Shown piece by piece: positions 13,890 through 23,266 of a stretch of DNA of 37,143 nt (positions are counted from its first letter, which is position 1; each line of letters starts with the position of its first letter). The translations under genes were made by a program, and so were the position numbers. The notes under the pieces are model-generated. The model did no database searches, had not been told where the DNA came from, and worked only from the letters and a program-made list of their open reading frames with translations. Source of the stretch: Tissierellia bacterium KA00581 (GTDB taxonomy: Bacteria > Bacillota > Clostridia > Tissierellales > Peptoniphilaceae); the NCBI GenBank assembly GCA_001552895.1, contig KQ959612.1, positions 1 to 37,143 of the forward strand, given 5' to 3'.

Positions 13890-15022
13890 TATTCAATCCT
13901 CATACTTAAAAGTGCTATATCATCTTCTTGAACACCATATCTAAAATTTTTGCATTCATCTATTATTCTATCTAAAAGCTCTAGATTAGATAAAGTATTT
14001 TTATATTTATCAATAACATTTAAAAGTCTTTCTTGTGCAAAATTTTCTCTATTTTTATTTTTTGTTTCAGTAATACCATCAGTATAAAAAAGTATTGAAT
14101 CTCCTTTACAAAGTTTAAGCTTACCAACAGAATATCCTCTTTGCCTAAAATTCCATGAAAGCCAAGAAATAGGAAGTCCACTTAGCTTAAGACCTACATT
14201 TTTATATTTATTAAACAAAATTGGAATACAGTTATGTCCTGCATTAGAATATTCAAATTCCTTAGTTTTTTTATTATAAATACCTAAAAATATAGTAAAA
14301 TACATATCTAAATTAAGTTTTGAAAATTCTTTTGCAAGTTCTTTTAAAATTTCTCTTGGATGCTCAATTTTTTTACCACGAGTTAAAGCCCTAACAGAAA
14401 ATTTTATAAACATAGTAATCATACTAGAAGATATGCCATGTCCCATAACATCAGCCATATATACACAAACTCTATCATCAAAAAGTTCAATAACATCAAA
14501 AAAATCTCCAGATAACTCTTCAGATGAAATATATTTATATTCAATATCTATCCCTGAAATATGATTTAACTTTTCAAGAAAAGTTTTTTGTATATCCGAT
14601 GCAGTTTCCATATCCTCTTTAGTTTTTTTATTATAACTTAAAATCTTTTCTTGTAACTTATTTTGTTCTGTAACATCTCGAAAAACTTCAACACAGCCCC
14701 AATACTTTCCCTTTTCATCAAAAATAGGACTACTTTTTACAAAAAAATCTCTATCATCTATACTTAAAACTTCACTTACAACTTTAAGCGTATGCCCTAT
14801 TGGAGAAACGCACTTAAGAGAAGAATATTTTTTGTTTTTTCCATCATTTTCGCATACAAAATCATCAGTAAATTTACAAAACTTACCAACATCATCTCCC
14901 AAATACTTTTTCATACTTGAATTTATATAAACAATAAAGCCATTTTTGTCAAAGACTCTAACCATATCATCCATAAATTCAACTAATTCAAATTTCCATT
15001 TTGAAAACTCATCAACACACAT
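13889..15022 (-). CDS. PAS-domain PP2C (SpoIIE/RsbU-type) phosphatase
   Basis: This 377-residue signalling protein begins with a PAS domain (about 12-125: VRVFDKNGFIVYINSSMKKYLG ... GCVEVFRDVTEQ). A short coiled linker and a PPM/PP2C phosphatase domain of the SpoIIE/RsbU type follow. Metal-binding motifs are present: LSGDFFDVIEL, MADVMGHGISSSM, YSNAGHN, ILFYTDGITE and QEDDIALL. Such enzymes dephosphorylate anti-anti-sigma proteins in partner-switching pathways, but no anti-sigma or antagonist gene is nearby. The PAS domain suggests control by a small ligand, redox or cofactor state. It is the second gene of the operon, between the RNA methyltransferase (15 bases) and pgi (1-base overlap). Confidence 0.88.
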   Translation of the reverse strand: MCVDEFSKWKFELVEFMDDMVRVFDKNGFIVYINSSMKKYLGDDVGKFCKFTDDFVCENDGKNKKYSSLKCVSPIGHTLKVVSEVLSIDDRDFFVKSSPIFDEKGKYWGCVEVFRDVTEQNKLQEKILSYNKKTKEDMETASDIQKTFLEKLNHISGIDIEYKYISSEELSGDFFDVIELFDDRVCVYMADVMGHGISSSMITMFIKFSVRALTRGKKIEHPREILKELAKEFSKLNLDMYFTIFLGIYNKKTKEFEYSNAGHNCIPILFNKYKNVGLKLSGLPISWLSWNFRQRGYSVGKLKLCKGDSILFYTDGITETKNKNRENFAQERLLNVIDKYKNTLSNLELLDRIIDECKNFRYGVQEDDIALLSMRIE

Positions 15023-15037
15023 ATATATAAAACTCCT

Positions 15038-16171
15038 CTATTTAGGCTTTGGGCCATAAAATTGATAAAATTGTGTTTCTATACCACCGTTAAATAATTT
15101 TCTTCTTCTATCAGCTTTTTTGCCGTAAAATTTTTCAAAATCTTTCATACTAGTAATAAGATAAATACTCCATGTATCTAAATCTCTAAACTTTTTACCA
15201 AAATCTCTATACAAATTTTCAACTTCTACTCTTTCTCCCAAACGCTCACCATAAGGTGGATTTGTTACAACAACACCATAATTATTTTCTAAATCAACAT
15301 CTCTTACATCTTTTATAAAAAAAGAAATTTCATCCTCAACCCCTAAAATATCAGCATTATCTCTTGCAACTAAAATAGATTTTCTATCTATATCAGATCC
15401 TAAAATTTTTAAATCTTTATCATAATCAATAAGAAATCTTGCCTTTTTCTTTTCATCTTCTAAAACATCACTTTTTAGTAAATTCCAATTTTCAAAAGCA
15501 AAATGTCTCATAATTCCAGGAGCAATATTTCTTGCTATCATATAAGCCTCAAGACAAAAAGTTCCACTACCACAAAAAGGATCATAAAAAACTCTCGTAT
15601 TATCCCAAAAAGACAAACTTATCATAGCAGCAGCTAATGTTTCTTTTATAGGAGCATTTAAAGCTCTTTTACGATATCCCCTTTTATGAAGAGCTTCTCC
15701 TGAGGTATCAACAGTAACTGTAGCAATATTTTTTAAAATAGAAACTTCTATACTATATACACTTGAAGAAATTTCTTCAAACCAATCAATTTTAAAAACA
15801 TCACAAAGTCTATCAACAATAGCACGTTTAGTTATCTTTTGTATATCAGATAAACTATAAATTTTAGACTTAACACTATTTGCATTTACAGGAAATTTAT
15901 CATTTTTTAAAATAAAATCTTCCCATCTTATACTTTTTATTCCTTGATATAAATCTTCAAAACTTAAAACCTCAAACTCTGAAAGTTTTAATAAAACACG
16001 CTCTGCACATCTAAGCCACAAATTAACCTTAGCAATGTCAGATACTTGTGCTAAAAATTCAACCTTACCATCTGAAACCTTTAAATTATCAAATCCAAGT
16101 TTTAAAATTTCCCTCTTAACAATCGCTTCAAGACCAAAGGTACAAGTTGCAATCAAAGTAACTTCTTTCAT
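15038..16171 (-). CDS. THUMP-domain 23S rRNA guanine-N2 methyltransferase (RlmL-like)
   Basis: This 377-residue class I SAM-dependent RNA methyltransferase has the architecture of the N-terminal half of E. coli RlmL (YpsC in Bacillus). It has a THUMP/ferredoxin-like N-terminal part (LIATCTFGLEAIVKREIL ... RCAERVLLKLSEF), the insert motif HKRGYRKRALNAPIKETLAAAM, the SAM motif FYDPFCGSGTFCLEAYMIARN, and the catalytic VVTNPPYGERLG (NPPY). I choose ATG 16171, preceded by AGGTGG; an in-frame GTG nine bases earlier lies in the ribosome site. It is the first gene of the operon, directly behind a strong promoter. Confidence 0.9.
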   Translation of the reverse strand: MKEVTLIATCTFGLEAIVKREILKLGFDNLKVSDGKVEFLAQVSDIAKVNLWLRCAERVLLKLSEFEVLSFEDLYQGIKSIRWEDFILKNDKFPVNANSVKSKIYSLSDIQKITKRAIVDRLCDVFKIDWFEEISSSVYSIEVSILKNIATVTVDTSGEALHKRGYRKRALNAPIKETLAAAMISLSFWDNTRVFYDPFCGSGTFCLEAYMIARNIAPGIMRHFAFENWNLLKSDVLEDEKKKARFLIDYDKDLKILGSDIDRKSILVARDNADILGVEDEISFFIKDVRDVDLENNYGVVVTNPPYGERLGERVEVENLYRDFGKKFRDLDTWSIYLITSMKDFEKFYGKKADRRRKLFNGGIETQFYQFYGPKPK

Positions 16172-16200
16172 AAATACCACCTAATTATTTATTAACTACT

Positions 16201-16229
16201 ATTATATCAAATTTAAAAATAAAAAACAA
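16201..16229 (-). promoter_or_regulatory. Promoter of the six-gene pgi/moeA operon
   Basis: On the minus strand TTGTTT and TATAAT are separated by exactly 17 bases, with TGA directly before the -10. It lies 30 bases upstream of the methyltransferase start codon. Confidence 0.75.
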
Positions 16230-16248
16230 AATTTTTTAATAAAAAATT
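16230..16248 (-). terminator. Weak AT-only hairpin after rmlA
   Basis: AATTTTTT and AAAAAATT pair around a 3-base loop, followed by T-rich sequence on the minus strand. It is the only stem between the end of the capsule operon and the next promoter. With no G-C pairs it would terminate poorly, so readthrough into the pgi operon is possible. Confidence 0.3.
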
Positions 16249-16272
16249 AATCAAAGTAATATTTATAAATTT

Positions 16273-17142
16273 TTATTTTTCATTAGCAATTTTTACCAAA
16301 TACTCACCATAATCAGTTTTTAAAAGAGGCTTAGCTAATGTTAACAAATCTTTCTTGCTTATATATCCCATTCTAAAAGCTATTTCTTCTATACAAGATA
16401 TATATAATCCAACTCTTTTTTGGACAGTATGAACAAAGTTACTTGCATCAATTAAACCTTCATGTGTTCCAGTATCAAGCCAAGACATTCCTCTTCCTAA
16501 AATATTTACTTTTAGTTTTTTCATTTTTAAGTATTGTTCATTAACTGATGTTATTTCTAATTCTCCTCTTTTAGATGGTTTAATTTTTTTTGCTATTTCT
16601 ATTACATTATTATCATAAAAATATAATCCTGGTATTGCATAATTAGATTTTGGATTTATTGGTTTTTCTTCTAATCCTATAACCTTATAATTTTCATCAT
16701 ATTCAACGACTCCAAAATCCGTTGGATTTTTAACATAGTATCCAAAAATTTCTGCACCTTCAGTTAAAGAAGCAGATTTTTGTAAAACAGATGAAAATCC
16801 TCTTCCATAAAATATATTATCCCCAAGAATAAGACAAACTTCATCTTTGCCAATAAAATCTTCACCTATTATAAATGATTCTGCTATTCCATTTGGTTGT
16901 TTTTGAATTTTATAACTTATAGATAAACCATAACTTGAACCATCTTCTAAAAGTTGTTGATAAAAAGGCAAATCTCTTTGTGTAGAAATTATTAAAATTT
17001 CTCTTATTCCTGCTAACATAAGCGTGGATAATGGATAATATATCATAGGTTTGTCATAAATTGGCAATATTTGTTTTGAAATTGACTTAGTTATAGGATA
17101 TAATCTTGTTCCTGATCCTCCTGCTAAAATTATTCCTTTCAT
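16273..17142 (-). CDS. rmlA: Glucose-1-phosphate thymidylyltransferase
   Basis: RmlA makes dTDP-glucose from glucose 1-phosphate and dTTP, the first step of dTDP-deoxysugar synthesis. The 289-residue protein is full length and carries the nucleotide-binding start [16 protein letters not shown], the [19 protein letters not shown] segment, ILGDNIFYG (metal-binding Asp) and [21 protein letters not shown]. It is the last gene of the capsule operon, 17 kb in transcription order from the first, while its pathway partners rmlB and rmlC are near the front. The split arrangement may indicate modular assembly of the locus. Confidence 0.95.
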   Translation of the reverse strand: MKGIILAGGSGTRLYPITKSISKQILPIYDKPMIYYPLSTLMLAGIREILIISTQRDLPFYQQLLEDGSSYGLSISYKIQKQPNGIAESFIIGEDFIGKDEVCLILGDNIFYGRGFSSVLQKSASLTEGAEIFGYYVKNPTDFGVVEYDENYKVIGLEEKPINPKSNYAIPGLYFYDNNVIEIAKKIKPSKRGELEITSVNEQYLKMKKLKVNILGRGMSWLDTGTHEGLIDASNFVHTVQKRVGLYISCIEEIAFRMGYISKKDLLTLAKPLLKTDYGEYLVKIANEK

Positions 17143-17167
17143 AAATTATTCCTCCTAAAATAAATTA

Positions 17168-18157
17168 CTAAAAATTTAATAAATTTTTTATATTATTATA
17201 GATATATTCCATATCTTTAAAATCATATCGCTGATCTATAGGTATTGGTAAAATATCTCTTGCAAATTTAAATTCTAATGTATCTTCCTTACATTCTTTT
17301 AAAACATTAGGCCAAAGAGTTGGAATAAAAATTTTTCTTTTTATTAACTCTTTTTTTAATTCTTCACAAGAAAGTACATATTTAGAATCATCAATCATAA
17401 ATGGATATGAAAAAGCTCCCTCTACAACATTAATATTCAATTCATTTATACAAGATAATTTATCATGCATATACTTAAAATTATTAGATCTAATATTTTT
17501 TATATTTTTTAAATTCAATGAATATAATATATTTTCTGTTAATTTAGACATATATTTTATTTTTTCTTTTTCAAATCTTTCATTATTTTTAACAAAATCT
17601 TCATAAAATTCTGTAGAAGAATTTTCAAATCTTCCAAGCAAAAAATTCATTTTATCATAAGATTTTTCTATCTGTATATCTTCATCTAAAATACTATCAG
17701 TATATAAAATTGCTCCATCTGCCACTCCAAAAAATTTTCTACAACTATAAATAGTATCTGAATTTTTTAAAGGCATATTAAAAAATGCTTGTACATTATC
17801 AACTATAACTTTGTTTTTGTATTTTTTGATTAAAACTTCAATATCAGATAAATTTAATTGTCCATAAAAATTAACCAGATAAAAGTATTCATCCTCTTGT
17901 AATTTTATATCTAATGGAAAAAAATTTTTATCAATATTATAAAATCTAATTTTTACATCATACTCTTTACAAATTTTTTCTACACAATCACAATTAAAAT
18001 ATGGCAATAATATTTTTTTTATATTTTTAGATTTAATTAAATATGCAAGTGAACAACGTCCACTATTTAATTTTATCATATTTAATTTTTTAGATTTCTT
18101 ATGAAAAGAAAAACTTTTAAAATGTTCAAATTCTAAATATCCACCGATTTCTTTCAT
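17168..18157 (-). CDS. PLP-dependent aminotransferase-fold protein (divergent DegT-like)
   Basis: This 329-residue protein has the outline of a fold-type I PLP enzyme but is shorter and more divergent than DegT sugar aminotransferases. The probable cofactor residues are Asp120 in KVIVDNVQAFF and Lys141 in YSCRKFFGVADGAILYT; the early LNSGRCSLAYLI would contact the phosphate. The C-terminal part (SYPFMIDDSKYVLSCEELKKELIKR...) corresponds to the small domain. Similar proteins occur in polysaccharide clusters with unclear substrates. It may aminate a keto sugar, or act on an amino-acid-like precursor together with the ATP-grasp enzymes of the locus. It lies between the flippase (18 bases) and rmlA (25 bases). 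Confidence 0.65.
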   Translation of the reverse strand: MKEIGGYLEFEHFKSFSFHKKSKKLNMIKLNSGRCSLAYLIKSKNIKKILLPYFNCDCVEKICKEYDVKIRFYNIDKNFFPLDIKLQEDEYFYLVNFYGQLNLSDIEVLIKKYKNKVIVDNVQAFFNMPLKNSDTIYSCRKFFGVADGAILYTDSILDEDIQIEKSYDKMNFLLGRFENSSTEFYEDFVKNNERFEKEKIKYMSKLTENILYSLNLKNIKNIRSNNFKYMHDKLSCINELNINVVEGAFSYPFMIDDSKYVLSCEELKKELIKRKIFIPTLWPNVLKECKEDTLEFKFARDILPIPIDQRYDFKDMEYIYNNIKNLLNF

Positions 18158-18175
18158 ATATCCTCCTTAAACATT

Positions 18176-19603
18176 TTAACTTTTCTTTAATAAAATATTT
18201 ACTATTTTATTTTTATTTTTATATATGAAAATTAATATAGAAAAAGTATAAATAAAAATAATCATATATCTTAAAATTGTATAACTATATAAAAAATTAA
18301 ATATAACAGAAATAACTATAAACGAAATTAATATCATAATTATATATTTTATATCATAAACAAATGCCATATTCATAAATCTTACCAAATAATAGTGTAA
18401 AACAAATAAGGCTCCATATCCTATCAATGTCGTATATGCAGCTATTATATATCCATACTCTGGCATAATAGGTATAAATATAAAATTAAGAATTATATTT
18501 AAAATAGTTGCAATTATAGTTGCTAGCGCAACACTCATCGTCTTTTTTTTATAAAATTCTATATTCACATACATTGTATAAATAAATTCAAAAACACAAC
18601 TAGTTATAAGAGGTGGAAGGCAATAAATAGCTAACATATATTGTTTTCCTCCTAAAATATATATAAGCTCTGGAACAAACATCAACACAGCTATACTTAT
18701 CAAAAAAAATATTGCTATATATATTTTTGAAACTTTCTTAATGTCAACATATTTTTTATAATGTAGTGCTTCAAGTAACCAAGGAGCCCAAGCTTTATTC
18801 ATAGAATCATACAAAATTGTAACTATGTTATAACAACTATAGGCAATACTATAAATAGCCGTATATTCAGCTCCGCTAATTTTGGTTATTATAACTTTAT
18901 CAGATGCACTTAAAAGATAAATTGACAACACATGTGGAACAAGCGGTAAACAAATAAAAGTTGCATATTTCCAATATTTTAATTTTATTTTTTTTCCAAT
19001 ATAAGCTAAATAAATATAAATAATAATGCCTATGATAATTTGTGGAATATATGTTCCGACAAATCTTGCAAACAACTTATCATTCATAAATAAAACTAAA
19101 ATTAATGAAGAAAAAGTTGAAAAAATTATAGAAATACCTGTTAATACAACAAAAAATTTATATTTAAAAAAAGCTCTTTGTTTAGTTATTAGCATTAAAT
19201 ATGCTGGTGTTAGCAATAAATATATAAACATAATATTTATATATTTCATTTCCATTTGAAATAAATGTATAAAAAAATCTTGAAAAATAAAAACAAAAAC
19301 ATATAATATTATTGTAACAAATGTACTCATTGACAAAATTGACCAAATATAGCTATCTATATCATCTTCATGTTCTAATTTTGAACGTATTATTGAAGAA
19401 TGTAAATCTAATGCAGTAAGTACAGTTAATATATTAATCCAAGAGGACATATTACTAAAACTTCCAACTTCTGATTTTGTAAGTAATCTTGTAAAAATAG
19501 GAGTAGTAATAAAAGCCATACCTCTAAATATAAAATTGCATATAGTGTACCACATACCTGCTTTAGCTACTATATTTGCCTTTTTTTCTTTATTTTCTAT
19601 CAA
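18176..19603 (-). CDS. wzx: Wzx-type polysaccharide flippase
   Basis: This is a MOP/PST-superfamily membrane protein of 475 residues with about 12-14 hydrophobic helices, expected to flip undecaprenyl-linked repeat units across the membrane. The N-terminus has the family pattern (AKAGMWYTICNFIFRGMAFITTPIFTRLL split over helix 1, then SKSEVG-like TKSEVGSFSNMSSW). The conserved GGKQYMLAIYCLPPL segment lies in the middle. It overlaps the upstream wzy gene by 14 bases, which supports a Wzx/Wzy-dependent pathway. Confidence 0.88.
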   Translation of the reverse strand: MIENKEKKANIVAKAGMWYTICNFIFRGMAFITTPIFTRLLTKSEVGSFSNMSSWINILTVLTALDLHSSIIRSKLEHEDDIDSYIWSILSMSTFVTIILYVFVFIFQDFFIHLFQMEMKYINIMFIYLLLTPAYLMLITKQRAFFKYKFFVVLTGISIIFSTFSSLILVLFMNDKLFARFVGTYIPQIIIGIIIYIYLAYIGKKIKLKYWKYATFICLPLVPHVLSIYLLSASDKVIITKISGAEYTAIYSIAYSCYNIVTILYDSMNKAWAPWLLEALHYKKYVDIKKVSKIYIAIFFLISIAVLMFVPELIYILGGKQYMLAIYCLPPLITSCVFEFIYTMYVNIEFYKKKTMSVALATIIATILNIILNFIFIPIMPEYGYIIAAYTTLIGYGALFVLHYYLVRFMNMAFVYDIKYIIMILISFIVISVIFNFLYSYTILRYMIIFIYTFSILIFIYKNKNKIVNILLKKS

Positions 19604-20879
19604 AATAATTCTCCTGTTCTAAAGATAAAATTCTATATTTTCGTTTATTTTTTAAATCAAATAAACAACTAATAACTATAGCAATACTTCCCCAAAAAAC
19701 ATTACTATTCCAATATGTTAAAGATAAAAGTAATCCTAATGAGCAAGATAAAAAAACCAAAAAAATTCCTCTATATTCTTTTGTATTTTTTCCGTAAAAC
19801 ATAATTAAAATATTTATTAAAAACATACTAAGTATAATTAATCCAAAAAAAACACCAAAATCTACTAAAATTTCCAAAATAACATTATGAGGATATCCAG
19901 CAAAAATTACATTAGTAATAACATGGCGACTTCCCATCGCTCCATATCCAAACGGATTTTCTTTTATCATTTCAATAGTTTTTTGCCATATTATAGACCT
20001 TCCACTATCACTAAATATAGTTCCAAGTAAGAGTTTATCTATAAATCTTGATGAAAAGCCAAAAGTCTTTATTTGTTTAGAAATAAAAAATAAAATATCA
20101 TTTTTGAAATAATACAAAATAAATCCAGATATAAAAAATAAAATAGATTTATTCTTATGCTTTATAAATTCAGCTCTATTTGATAATTCCAAAAACCAAT
20201 ATATAACAATAAAAGTTATTACAAATATAAAAGGACCTCTAGAGCCTCCGATAAATAACATAATAATATACATTAAAGTAAAAATTAAATCTAATTTTTT
20301 ATTATATTTAAAAAATGAGTATAAGAATATTACTAAAAAAAATAATACTTGATAGCCAAAAGAAACACTATAACTCATTATTGCCTTTCCATTATCACCA
20401 ACAACCCCATACCAAAATCCTCTTTTGGTATATAAATAAATTTCAGCTAAAAAATAAAAAATCATTAAATAACCAGAAAATTTTAAATTTTTTAATATTT
20501 TACATGGATTATTTATTAGCCTAATAAATAGGTAGGCATATATTCCATGTGTAGGGAAAAAAACTGTATCAAAAACTCCATATTCTCTTTTTAAATAATA
20601 AGGTGTATATTCCGGATGAATTAACCAAGTAATTGCAAAAAATAGTATTAAAAAAATATATAAAATTACAAAATCCACTTTTAAATATTTTTTTGAATTC
20701 AAAAAAAATAAAACAAATACTGGAATATAAATCATTAAAAGTGTTAAAAGTACAGTTATAGTATGTGGTATCTTTAAAAAAGAAAAAAAGGATATAAAAA
20801 AAGGATTAGCAAAATATACAATAAATGAAAAATTTATTAGGTTTTCATAACTTATATAAAAAAATTTTTTATTTATCAT
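19590..20879 (-). CDS. wzy: Wzy-type polysaccharide polymerase (O-antigen ligase fold)
   Basis: This membrane protein of 429 residues has about 10-12 helices and the hallmarks of the Wzy/WaaL O-antigen polymerase-ligase family. These include a large extracytoplasmic loop with SGRSIIWQKTIEMIKENPFG, GYGAMGSRH, and the following YPHNVILEILVDFGVFFG, the family's H-N-x-x-x-E-x-x-x-x-x-G motif. It would polymerise repeat units flipped by Wzx. The sequence is too divergent to predict linkage. It is coupled to wzx by overlap. Confidence 0.85.
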   Translation of the reverse strand: MINKKFFYISYENLINFSFIVYFANPFFISFFSFLKIPHTITVLLTLLMIYIPVFVLFFLNSKKYLKVDFVILYIFLILFFAITWLIHPEYTPYYLKREYGVFDTVFFPTHGIYAYLFIRLINNPCKILKNLKFSGYLMIFYFLAEIYLYTKRGFWYGVVGDNGKAIMSYSVSFGYQVLFFLVIFLYSFFKYNKKLDLIFTLMYIIMLFIGGSRGPFIFVITFIVIYWFLELSNRAEFIKHKNKSILFFISGFILYYFKNDILFFISKQIKTFGFSSRFIDKLLLGTIFSDSGRSIIWQKTIEMIKENPFGYGAMGSRHVITNVIFAGYPHNVILEILVDFGVFFGLIILSMFLINILIMFYGKNTKEYRGIFLVFLSCSLGLLLSLTYWNSNVFWGSIAIVISCLFDLKNKRKYRILSLEQENYFDRK

Positions 20880-20902
20880 TATTTCCTCCTTTTTAAATGT
20901 CC

Positions 20903-22081
20903 TTAAATTACTAAATTCATTCTTTTTAAAAGATTATCTACTTCAGATTTTATTCCTTTTTGCATAACAATTTGTGGTCCTATAAGTTGTCCTATTGCAT
21001 TAACTTCAATTACAACCCAACCATTATCTGTATATGACATATCCCAAGATAAAAATCCCATTCCATTTACATCTTTAGCTATACTTTTACAAATATTAAG
21101 CATATCTTGCCATTTTGGAATTTTGCTACCTTTAAATTGAATTTTACTATCTGGATGAATTTTATATATGTTTCCATATTCATCAAACCCATCAGTATTT
21201 AATACACCAGTTTTTTCATCAACTCCAATTAAAATTCCTCCAGCTCCACCGTTATCAACAAAAGACCCATTTCTTCCTGTTCTCATAAAGCAATATGGAA
21301 CTTCTACAGTTCCATCTTTCATTAACATAGTCATACATCTTATAGTATTAACACTTGAAGCATTAAATTTCGCCATTTCTTTAGATTGAATAACAAGTTC
21401 TTCTAATAAAAATCTATCAGTATTTTTTTTCGTATTAAAATATTCTTTAATATTTTTAATATTTTCTGTATTAACTAACTCAATATTATTTCCTTGTGAT
21501 GAATTAGTTTTCTTTTTTATAAAAATTTTATGTTTATCAATAAATTTTTTAAAATCTTTCCATTTTGTATATTTATCAAATATTAAAACATCTCTTTTAA
21601 AATATTTTGAAAATTGCCTATAACTATCACTCTTTTCGATTATATATTGAATTTTAGTAATATCATTAACTGAATATCCAAATTTAAAAGTAGCTATATC
21701 CGAAATGAAAGTTTGTTTTTCTATACAACTTTTGTCTTTCAATTTAAATCCTACATATTCTGAAGGAAGAAAGCCATAAGCTAATCTATTAAAAATTATA
21801 TCTATTTTTAAAGATTTTTTATCTTCTATATTTTTATAATCATAAACATTTTTAAGCATAGTTTCCATCTCATCGATTATATCTTTTACTGAAGCATTTT
21901 TAATGTATTTTTCTACAATACTTTTTTTGAAATTTTCATCTTCTTGACACTTTTTTATAATATCTTGAGATAAAAGTTTGTTATCTAATCTTTTTATTTT
22001 TAATCTTTGAAGTGCTTTTCTAATTCCAAAAGCTTTAGGATAATACTTACGAATTATATTGCATAATTTAGCCTTGTTCAT
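20903..22081 (-). CDS. Sugar-transfer-associated ATP-grasp protein
   Basis: This 392-residue protein resembles the ATP-grasp family found in polysaccharide clusters (ATPgrasp_ST). Typical blocks are IFIKKKTNSSQGNNIELV (ATP-binding Lys and glycine-rich loop), FLLEELVIQSKEMAKFNASSVNTIRCMT, GGAGGILIGVDEKTGVL and the metal-binding end MGFLSWDMSYTDNGWVVIEVNAIGQ (Asp, Glu, Asn). Members are thought to form an amide or ester bond by way of an acyl phosphate, using a sugar- or lipid-linked acceptor; the substrate is unknown. It is one of three ATP-grasp proteins in this operon. The N-terminal 90 residues are helical and basic. Confidence 0.8.
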   Translation of the reverse strand: MNKAKLCNIIRKYYPKAFGIRKALQRLKIKRLDNKLLSQDIIKKCQEDENFKKSIVEKYIKNASVKDIIDEMETMLKNVYDYKNIEDKKSLKIDIIFNRLAYGFLPSEYVGFKLKDKSCIEKQTFISDIATFKFGYSVNDITKIQYIIEKSDSYRQFSKYFKRDVLIFDKYTKWKDFKKFIDKHKIFIKKKTNSSQGNNIELVNTENIKNIKEYFNTKKNTDRFLLEELVIQSKEMAKFNASSVNTIRCMTMLMKDGTVEVPYCFMRTGRNGSFVDNGGAGGILIGVDEKTGVLNTDGFDEYGNIYKIHPDSKIQFKGSKIPKWQDMLNICKSIAKDVNGMGFLSWDMSYTDNGWVVIEVNAIGQLIGPQIVMQKGIKSEVDNLLKRMNLVI

Positions 22082-22114
22082 ATTTTTCTCCTTTAAAAGT
22101 TTTAAAAAATAATT

Positions 22115-23260
22115 TTATCTTATTGAACTTGAATTATTCCAAAGATTTAACTTAATTCCTATATTATTTTTTATTGCTTTTTTATAACATTCATATCCCC
22201 ATGCAACATCTTCTACTGGCATTCCTCCTACTGCATAAATTAAAATTTGCTCTTCATTTTCACGACCGATTTTTTCTTTACATACTATAGCTCCAAGATC
22301 TATAATATCTTCTTTTGAAACTTTATTTTCACAAACAGCATCATAAAATCCCATTCCAAGAAGTGTAGAAACTGTTTTTTGAGTTGGAAGTTCTCTACCA
22401 TATCCCCAACCAGCATACATATTATAATTATCAGCAACTAATCTTACTTTAGGTTTATTAGAAAGAAAATCTGTATCTACTAAAAGAGCTGATGCACTTA
22501 TTATAAGTGCTCCTTTTTTTATCCAATTTTCACTTATATATGGGTTATCTTCAAATTTTTTTGCATTAGTAGTTCCAAAATATATAATATCGGAATCTTT
22601 ACAAGCCTCTTCAATAGAATTACAAACAATAAATTCCTTTATATTAGGATATTTTTCTTTAACATAATTTATAAATGAATTTATTTTTTCTTTTCCTCTT
22701 CCCTTTATTTTAATTGTAGAAATAGTTGGTTGAACCTCAATAAAAGCATATACAGAATAAATACTCATGGTTCCAGGACCAATAACACTTAAAACTTTTG
22801 GATTTTTTTTACTTAAATATTTTGCACCAAGTCCTGCTACAGCCCCTGTTCTCATAGAACTTAAAATATTTGCAGACATATACGCAATAGGTGCTCCTGT
22901 AACAACATCTAATAAAGACATCATCAAAATTGAACGAGGCAAATTTAATTTTCCATTATTTGGATTAGATCCATAAGATTTAATTCCAAACATATGAAAT
23001 TTACCTCCTAAATAAGCAGGCATAGACATAAATCTATAATCAGGTTCACTAAGTGGCATGTCAGCTATGATAGACTCTTTTGGAAATGAAACTCTTATTC
23101 CGTGTTCATTAGCATCATCGCCACCCATTCTATAATCTCCCTTATAAAGTAATCTAAAAGTTTCGTCCATAGCACAAATACACTCTTTCATATCACGAAC
23201 TCCAGATTTTATCATATCTTCTTCATTTAAATATAGAAAATCAATTCTACCACTATCCAT
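22115..23260 (-). CDS. Ornithine cyclodeaminase/mu-crystallin family enzyme
   Basis: This 381-residue NAD(P)-dependent enzyme has the family's substrate and Rossmann blocks: MFGIKSYGSNPNNGKLNLPRS, MSANILSSMRTGAVAGLGAKYLS and VLSVIGPGTMS, the dinucleotide loop in GxGxxS form. Relatives include ornithine cyclodeaminase, alanine dehydrogenase and SbnB, which releases diaminopropionate. Some longer members of this size are, as I remember, named tyramine oxidase subunit B. In a polysaccharide operon between two ATP-grasp genes the attractive role is to make an unusual amino acid for attachment to the sugar chain, but this is inference. It ends six bases before the next gene's coding region, within the same transcript. 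Confidence 0.75.
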   Translation of the reverse strand: MDSGRIDFLYLNEEDMIKSGVRDMKECICAMDETFRLLYKGDYRMGGDDANEHGIRVSFPKESIIADMPLSEPDYRFMSMPAYLGGKFHMFGIKSYGSNPNNGKLNLPRSILMMSLLDVVTGAPIAYMSANILSSMRTGAVAGLGAKYLSKKNPKVLSVIGPGTMSIYSVYAFIEVQPTISTIKIKGRGKEKINSFINYVKEKYPNIKEFIVCNSIEEACKDSDIIYFGTTNAKKFEDNPYISENWIKKGALIISASALLVDTDFLSNKPKVRLVADNYNMYAGWGYGRELPTQKTVSTLLGMGFYDAVCENKVSKEDIIDLGAIVCKEKIGRENEEQILIYAVGGMPVEDVAWGYECYKKAIKNNIGIKLNLWNNSSSIR

Positions 23261-23266
23261 TATAAT

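Noticed and set aside
16172-16180. GTG start three codons upstream for the RlmL-like protein
   Set aside because: The GTG is part of the AGGTGG ribosome site of the ATG at 16171.
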